Shown piece after piece: positions 56,086 to 64,000 of a DNA stretch of 64,000 nucleotides. The position numbers and the translations under genes are program-made. The stretch is from Paralichthys olivaceus. Taxonomy: Eukaryota; Chordata; Actinopteri; Pleuronectiformes; Paralichthyidae. Position 1 is the first letter of the stretch. The number at the start of each line of letters is the position of its first letter. The stretch spans positions 5,646,001 through 5,710,000 of the forward strand of contig NC_091103.1 in NCBI RefSeq assembly GCF_024713975.1, read 5' to 3'. The notes beneath the pieces were generated by a model. That model was not told the DNA's origin, did no database searches, and was given only the letters and a program-made list of their open reading frames with translations.

Positions 56086-59000
56086 CATTTTCACCATTCT
56101 CACAGGGAATAATTATTGGATCTTAATGTAAAAATATGGCATATTTAGGGAACTGATATTTATGAGTGTGTTAAATTTGCTATACATAGATTGAATTTAA
56201 GGGGACTGTTGGGTCGTGGTGGAGATAAATACTGAGGGCTATTCTAGTAAGTTGACTTTGTTGACATGCCCAGACACAGGGGGGTGTTTTGTGTTACAGG
56301 CAAATGGCTCAAGACCATATTGTAAATAATGCAAACAACCCCAAAACACCACGTGTTGTATCCAGTGGCTAAGGCTTCTTTCTGTACAGAGTGAGTAGCT
56401 GATCCTGTAAAAGTGTGTGTGTTATTTATTATCACATAATTAACGATAACTTACTGAGCTTAAAGGTCTTTTGACTAATTTCTTATTGCCAGCAGACCCA
56501 TGCCTCCTGCAGTCATTTTAACCAGGGGTTAATGCCGATTTCATCTATTTCCATTGCAGACGAAAGCCAGATGTAATTGGACATTTTGACGAGAGTTAAT
56601 ATAGAATATAACTTTATAGATAAGCTAGTAATTCTATTCTTGTATTTTTTTTTTTGTGTGGTTATTTAAGCTATCTGCAGCAGAAGTCTGTAGTTCCTTC
56701 CTGCAACTCTTTAACAACACCGTGCAGCTACAACAGGTCTTGTCTCTGTGACTGAACTGACTGTGAATAGCCATGCAACTGGAATTTCCTTCTCTGGAAA
56801 CTCTCTGTGGAGTTAAGGTGAACTCACTGACCCTCACAACTCTGTCTACCTAATTTCCATATTAATTGATTGGAGAGCACACAACAGACCCTGCAGCTGT
56901 CGTGATAACCAGAATAGAGCTGGACTTGTTGCACTAGTTGTTTTTAACATCATGTATTGCCCTCACAATAATGTAAAACTTAAGTGAATCAACATAAAAC
57001 TTAACATTGTACAACTCTTTAATGGGTTTTATGGTTACAGTTGTTTAAATGGAATGTTAACAGTTAATCAATTATTCAAGGGAGCGGTCTATGTACTGAA
57101 TTTTCACAAAAGCATAAATGAATGTTTTCAGTGTTTAATGGGGATGTTCATCTATTTTCTCTGTATATTTAAAGACCATTAGTTACGGTTACTTGGGTTA
57201 GATCAAGTGTTCTTTCTTATCTACTCATTGAATCTAAAACACACAGAGGTGCTTGTATTTATTCATATTTGTACATAGTGTCTGTTTATGACATTGACCA
57301 CTGAGTATAGAGCTGAGAAACGTTGCAGAATGAAGATGGGTCATAGTGAAAAAGACACGATGCAATGCCAGTGAACACACAGTGGTGTACTGCGGCATCT
57401 GTGGGCCAGTGGCCTGTTTGCATGAGAGCGTGCTGCGTGCCTGTTCAGTGCCTGGGCTCACTGGTCAATCACAAACAAGTCCGTTAGTGCACATTAGCTA
57501 ATACAGTCCACTGCAGGGAGAACATGGGATCTAGGGTAACCAGCAAACTCTCACATTTGTGAACCAGAAAGCATCGGATGGTTTTATTTTATTTATTCAT
57601 TTTTATATCGCTTGATGCGATTCATCAATAATCAAAATAGTCTGCATATATTGATCGGCCCTGCACCCAGCCAATCCTGTCAATGCAGTTGAGTGGTGTG
57701 GACTCATAATCACGGTGAAATCTTGAAATTAGTAATCTTTACTGTCACATTCATTATGATAATATCATCAATGACAGTAGAGGCTGCTGCATATCCCAGA
57801 GATATACAGAAGGAAACCCCATAGGAACATAGGGCTGTAACCGCCTATCAGCAATGCACTGTGGGAGGAAATCTATAGAAACCATAATGTGAACATATAC
57901 TCTACAAACAAGTGTGTGAGGTGTGGGTGCAAGTCAATGTTGCAGTCTTATAATTTAGATCAGTTAACAATGAGTGGGAATATCATCTTCATATTTTGGT
58001 GTAATACACCGTGTGTATAAGAAGTGGATTTTCAGAGAGGGTTAGCTTTGGCTTCTACACTTCCAACACGTGGTTGCCAACGGATTCTTCCCAGGGTACA
58101 GAGAGACACGGAGACGGCAAAGTGCTGCTCATCCACAGCCGCTGGGCGTGTCTTTGTCTGAGGAGCAGGAAGTCATTTGGACAAATAGGTCTGTTATTGA
58201 CAAGCTTCACTGCCTCAGCTGACTAGACTCTTTGATCTGCACGCTTTTAAGTCTGTCTCCATCGACTTCAGACAAAAGGAGGATGGATGTATTTTCATCA
58301 TAGGGCAGTTTATGTTTATACCGATTTCCGATACCTGGACTTTGTGTATAAGCTGATACCGTGACACAGATTCCACATCACTGAGAGGCGTGTTAGATCT
58401 CTAGATTTACTTCTGTGTAGTCGTAGCGGCTCATTCTGCATAGGTGAGTCGCTATGACAACATGGAAGTACAATTACAGATCTTACATTGGGAACGCTAA
58501 GAAATGCAAATGTGACATGGAAAGTCGCCAGATTTAATGATTAGGAAGGTTAAAAGTTCTATTGTTTTTCTTTTCTTGCCAATTTTCCAACTCGTCTGTG
58601 TCCTAACAAACGATTGGCTGCCTTTTTGTCCTATTTAAACTGTCAGTGGTGTTCTCACAATGCTTGGTATCCTTAAACGACTTTGCCGTGTACCTACCCA
58701 CAAACAGACATGAATTGAATGCACTCTGGGTGCCTTCTTTCTGATCCCTCCTTGAGGTCAGTCTGCTTCCTTATTCACTCCATATCAATACCAGGCCACA
58801 TCAAAACAAGGTAGTCCTCGGGCAAGCAGCAGCAGCAGCCTTCAGCATGGATGACTGTTGTTGAATCAATTATGAATGTGCTGAGTGTGCAGTTTTTGTA
58901 CAGCAACTGCTCCAGTGAGGTTTTTCCCGCTTGAGTTAATTTGAGCAAAGTCATATTGAGTTAATGTGCATGGATTTCAGCGTGCAACACTTCCGAGGCT

Positions 59001-60379
59001 GAAGAGCGCAAGCATGCACAGAGGAATGCTGTTGTTTGCTGAGAAGAGGGTAACAAGTAAGAGGAGGGCTTTCTTGTCTCCCATGGGAGAAAGATGAGAG
59101 GGATAGAAGCATTTATACATCAGAAGAGAGTGGGGGATGGTGTCAGAGCCGAAGAGAAAGGAGGCTTATCTTATTCTCAAAAAGCCACATCTTTCTGCTG
59201 GGCTTAACTTATTTAGAGCTGCCGACATCAGCCGCAGTAATTGCCGTTGATGCTGATAATGTGTCACGTTAATGCTTAAAACCAGCACATTGTTTTATTT
59301 TCTCTGAAACATATGAATTATAACAACTTCTTCTTTAGTATCACTGTGTAATTGCTGTTTCATGACCTCAGACACTTTTGGCTCTGGTCATTAGCCATCA
59401 TTTACCCATAAGTGGAAAAACATACAGATGCTGTTCAGGACAATGGACTTCCAGAAAAGGCTCAATTATTAGAATTAATCTTGTCGGTTCATTTGCAGGG
59501 AGAGGTTTTAAATATCTGATAATATCTGTGTCTCTGCGAAACACACTCATAAAGTCATCTGTCCTCTACCTTAGGAAAAGTTGGGAATGGGATGAAAACA
59601 TTTTGAACAATTTCCTGTAAAGACAATGTCACTGTTGGCTGGTTTTGTTTTTGCTAACTGGAGGGAAGCAGAAGGGGTCACAACGCTTCGTGAGACATGT
59701 GGTAAATATCTTAATATCTTACCATCCACTGTGTTGTTCAAATGTATTATTGCAAGCATATATTTCCGGTATAGTGGTTGTTTTTCATTACATCTGCCAA
59801 GGAGATCATGTTTGATGTTGAGAGGAAACCGGTGGAGCGTCAGCTTTTCATAAAGAAATCTATTCAGTAAGTAGGGGAGAAATCCATACACCGAAAAATA
59901 AGAAATAAAATATTGAATGCTGTTTTCTCCTGGGATAGACTGCTGAAGGCATCAGACCGCACAATCCACCTCACGACTTGAATAGATTGATATTTGTGCA
60001 GTGTAATATACAATAAATATTAAATAGTAAATCATTAAACTATGCTCTCATCAGATGTTAGTAAAATGAGTTTGTGTATATTCAGTATGTGTGTACTGGA
60101 GTAAAGGTTAAAATCTTAATCCCTAATACTTAAACCAGCAAAGTCACATGCTCGATTTTAGACCGAGAGCCAAGACTATAGATTTAGTACAACACAGGAA
60201 GGATTTCTAAAGAGCTGGGGTTTTTTCTTCAGCTCTCTTTCTTGACTGGTCCTCTGTTCACTCTCCAAGTCGGCAGAGAAAATTGGTCATTAGCTGTTAG
60301 TTTTAAAATTGTGTGTGTGTGTATACGTGGCTGTGTGTGTGTGTGCATGTGTGTATGTGTGTCAACATTTTTTTTCCAC

Positions 60380-60824
60380 CGTTTTCTAGCGGCACACAGT
60401 CGGTGCGTCTGTGAGAGAGTGGGTGGTTTTGTGCTGCTTGGGAAAGTCTTTGAGCGTGCTCCACACTAAGCCCTCCCCTCCTCTCTATCTCACCCTCTCT
60501 TCCCTCCTCCCTCCCTCCAGCAGCTGTTTTCCAGTCTTAGCTGAGAACTGGAGCCAAGCTGTTTTTCCCCATCCTCGCGTCACAAGCAGGAACTCACCGA
60601 CCTACCAACAAACACAAACCGACACGCACTCTCTCCCTTTTTTTTTTTTTCCTTTTGCCGTCTGTGCCCTGTCCCACACTCATCTGGCTGTTGACTGTGT
60701 ACCAACCTCATTTTGGACCAGAGACTGAGGAGCAAGTATTCCCACTCCTCTACTTGGCAGCTGAGATTGCGTGTTCACATTGCTGTGTGAGAGCCGCCTG
60801 GCTGTTCGGGGAAATGCTTTCATG
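60380..60824 (+). promoter_or_regulatory. Putative noncoding first exon with splice donor
   Basis: A pyrimidine-rich, 5'UTR-like segment (including CCCTCCTCCCTCCCTCCAG and a run of about 12 T) ends at TTTCATG with a GTAAGA donor after 60824. It contains no recognised coding sequence. It may be an alternative first exon of the same downstream gene as the 44-kb candidate. The 5' limit is arbitrary. Confidence 0.35.
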
Positions 60825-62343
60825 GTAAGATGTCTCTCTTCTCACTGGCCACGTCTGTCTCTTGACCTCTTGTGTCTTCCTCCAGTCTGTGACATTTTCT
60901 CTGGTTTCCCGTCTCTCTCTGTTGGCAGGACTGTTACTGGGCTTATCCCTTACCGGCAGTTTCTCAAAGTCTTTTTTGTCCGGTTGCTTCAGTGTTGTCA
61001 GGCAGTTGGAGTGTCCCAGAAAAGTCTTGAAACGAACTTCAAAGCTGTTCAGTTCTTTTTTTTTTTTCTTAGAAAATGTAGTTTTTTCAAAAGAGTGATA
61101 TTTAGATCTTTAAATCTTTACATAGGTCCCTATTTTTCATGCTTGTAAGCAAAACTCTAATGTCCACTTGTTTGTAGTTACATTTTCCATGTTTTGTTCG
61201 GAATGTAAAAAGAACGAACTGGGCGTTCAGCTGCAGCTCGTCGTTCAGCCAGTCCCCCTGAGCACAGCCACAGCCAGCACTAGATCTCCAGTGTAGTGTT
61301 TCACACACGTGAGCGTCTGAGAGGTGGGAGAGTGACTCACAACTGAACACTTTTTGTTTTGCGTCAGTCTGCTTACACATGAAGCCTGTGCTAATGACAC
61401 GCTACTATTACCTGGAAATCGGTGGTTGACCTCATCTGGCCTTCCAACAGTTTTTGCTTTTTATAATAAACATCAACACCTTGACATAATTTATTATCAG
61501 GGTAACAATATATACACAAGGTTTCTACAAAAGAAAAAAGCTGGTGTCTGTGGTTCTTGCAAGACTTTAATAAACACAACTATCATTTCATTCGGAACAA
61601 ATGACCATGTGACCTGCTTGCATCATCCTCTGTTTTCAAAAATGAACATATAATAAACAAGCTGCGAGAGATGGAGGAGAATATGTAGCCGGTTGCAACC
61701 AGGAGAAAGCAGTGAAGAGGATAAAGAGGGTTGTATAGTGTAGGATAGTATTCATAATTATGTTCTCACCAGTTTATTATTAAGATAAGATTTTTTTTTT
61801 AACCATACAATTTTGTTGTTTTTCAACTTTGCGATTGGCTGCATGGAGTCCACCATGGAGCACCACCGTGTTTCTACATGGCCCTGAATGGACAAACGAA
61901 GAAAAACAAGGTTTTGAGAGCTTTTGGTGATTCGGTCTGATGCCTTTGTTAATGTGCTGTAAACAAAAACATGTGATTTCCGCAGTGGAATGTATATGTT
62001 CCCTTCTCCTGCACACTTGACAAGGGTGCAATCTCCGTAGATCTTTGTGTTTTTGTGCATCTGATCTGGACAATCTGCTGCTATGTTCGTCATATTTGGA
62101 CCCAGTTGTACAGACATTTTCAGAACCTCTGTCTAAAATAAAAATAAAAAATAAAAAACTGCGGAAGTCTCCCTCTTAAAACAAATGCTTTCCAAGGCTG
62201 AGTGATAAGTGCTGTCTCACATTGCCTTAGCTCTTAAGCGAAATGTTGCTCTTAAACCTAACCCCACTCTACAGCCAGCTGATGACTTGCATGCTCATAA
62301 ATATTACGCTGATGAAAAAACAAGCGGTTAGTCTGTAAATATC

Positions 62344-62376
<33 letters not shown>

Positions 62377-64000
62377 TTTATGCAGAGCAGTTGAGTATTG
62401 TAATGTTATTTTTACATTAAGGAAAATGCAATTCTAATACAAATCTCTCAAAAAGAGGAAGTGTAATGGTCACACTTATTGTTCAGTTTGCATACATATT
62501 GTCATCTGTTTATCTGCCCATTTATTCTTGTCTGTGATAATTGCTATGCTCGCCTGCCAGTTTGTCATTGTCCCAGTGAGAGGTTGTGTACGCGCTCATA
62601 CCCCTGTCGTCATTGCCCCCAGCTGATTTTTCTGGTGCCGGTGTGCAGATAGGAGCGTGTGTGTTTGACTGATACTTCAAAGTCACCGTATTTACGAGTC
62701 TGAATTTGTGTGCCCTTAAGCCGGTGTGTGTCTGTGTGTGTGTGTGTTTGGGTGAGTTTTGCTTGTGTTAAGACTGGCTGCGCGTGTTTGATATGCTAAC
62801 AATGGTTGTCACGCTCCCAGCGGCCTTCTTCATGTCACTGCCTCCCTTGCTCCAGATAACAAGTTTGTGCCGTGGATTCTGGTCAAGTTGCATATTTAAC
62901 AGTCCCAGCTTCGCTTCGACGATCTACGCCCAGAGCTTAAGAAAATCACTAGGCTGATCCTTTTTATTTATATATTTTTTAAAGAAGTGGGGCAGATAAA
63001 TTGAAGTCAAACATGAGGGAGATGGTGCAGAGATTGTCCTTGGGTTTTGGACTGGATAATCTCTTCCACTAAACTCGGTTTTATTAATCCACAGAAGCAC
63101 TGGAGTAAACTGCACTTCTCATCCGCATTTTCGTACACTTTTTCCCCCACTCAGGTTTTCCAACCTTGACCCATCACTCACCTGCCCTCTGTTTTTTTCC
63201 TCTCCTCCGTAATCACTGCTTTCAGCCCTCCACTCCATCACATTGCTCTCTGGCTTCTCATCTCTTGACTCCTAATGTGCTCTGACCTTCCTCCCAGACA
63301 GCTTCTCTTCAGTCCCTTCACTAACCTTTTTAATTTAAAGACGGCTGCTGCAACAATAACACAGTCCTCTGTCCTCCGCTCCAGGTGCTGCACGGTGAAC
63401 GCGTGAGGTCGTTTTCTGTTCACTACATGTAATGCACATGCCAAACACCTGGATGTTGTAAAGGAAACTACAGTTACAGTTGGCGATAGCCGGCTCTTGA
63501 GATAAATTGAGTTGTAATTATTTTTTTTGGAGTCTGCTGCTTCAGTGCTTTCATTTAGAGTCATTTCATGCTTCTGATTGCGAGTGTGAAATCATCATCA
63601 TCCACTCTTTTTGCCACATTACGACCTCAGCTCCTCATCCCTCAAATGTCTCTTGCTATGTCTCTGTGCCCATTTAAAAATAAATGACTCCTGGTTTTGT
63701 CTTCAGCATCATAAATGCTGTTGCATGGCAGCAGAATGAACCAACAAATCTTCTGAATGCTCTTAGGATATACTTCAATAACTGTGGGGTTACTACAAAT
63801 TAAGTAGGCTTTCTTGAATCAGATTTGTTTCTCATCTCCTCCAGATCCTTATCAATCATCTCTTTAGCTTGGCTGATAAATGCTTGGCCCAGTGTTTCCA
63901 CCACTGGTGTTAAATGCTTGAGGAGTTGGCATCAAAACCTGTTGGTACATAAGAGCCTGTGTGTTGTGTTGTTACACAGAAACAAATGTCAGCTGAGTGT
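60825..64000. other. Noncoding sequence to the right edge
   Basis: Nothing recognised as coding. A TA-rich microsatellite lies at about 62343-62378 and a GT-rich stretch near 62.72-62.75 kb. Confidence 0.5.
62343..62378. repeat. (TA)n microsatellite, interrupted
   Basis: An AT/TA dinucleotide run broken once by a TGTA. Confidence 0.9.

Larger units (their letters stand above)
44317..60379. other. Long noncoding stretch (possible first intron of a downstream gene)
   Basis: No convincing coding exon was found by reading. It contains a CA microsatellite, repeat fragments at about 47.15-47.35 and 55.9-56.1 kb, and one isolated exon-like segment at 53.16-53.26 kb. If the 44-kb and 60-kb first-exon candidates belong to one gene, this would be intronic. 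Confidence 0.45.

Overview
The window is nuclear DNA from a ray-finned (teleost) fish. Coding sequence is sparse and split into short exons with GT/AG borders. Microsatellites are long, and AT-rich introns carry several repeat families typical of teleosts. The two recognisable proteins are close vertebrate orthologues. Species cannot be fixed from the sequence.

Layout: (1) 1-21,010, minus strand: pxylp1 (2-phosphoxylose phosphatase 1, formerly ACPL2). Its five coding exons assemble to 516 codons plus stop, and a CpG-rich promoter lies at about 20.53-21.01 kb. An unassigned exon-like element at 13.39-13.44 kb encodes a hydrophobic leader, has a good start context and a consensus donor, and is in phase with the second coding exon. 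(2) 21.0-28.4 kb: intergenic, with a tRNA-derived SINE-like repeat, a second repeat tail, a perfect 19-bp hairpin and a complete tRNA-Lys(UUU). (3) 28.4-38.3 kb, plus strand: slc25a36, the mitochondrial pyrimidine nucleotide carrier. Its seven coding exons assemble to exactly 311 codons plus stop, the length of the human protein. Intron 4 holds a 116-bp GT microsatellite and an exon-like 97-nt segment whose phases match those of coding exon 5. (4) 38.3-64 kb: no coding exon that I recognise. Two GC- or pyrimidine-rich first-exon-like segments with good plus-strand splice donors (ending 44,316 and 60,824) suggest that 5' exons of a gene lying beyond the right edge start here. In human 3q23, SLC25A36, SPSB4 and PXYLP1 are neighbours, so spsb4 is the natural guess, but no SPRY/SOCS-box coding sequence is present to confirm it.

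The two genes stand head to head with about 7.5 kb between their promoter regions. They act in unrelated processes: Golgi proteoglycan linker dephosphorylation, and mitochondrial pyrimidine nucleotide transport. The most useful leads are the two phase-compatible unassigned exons, one in each gene. They could change the membrane anchor of pxylp1 and create a poison or substitute exon in slc25a36.
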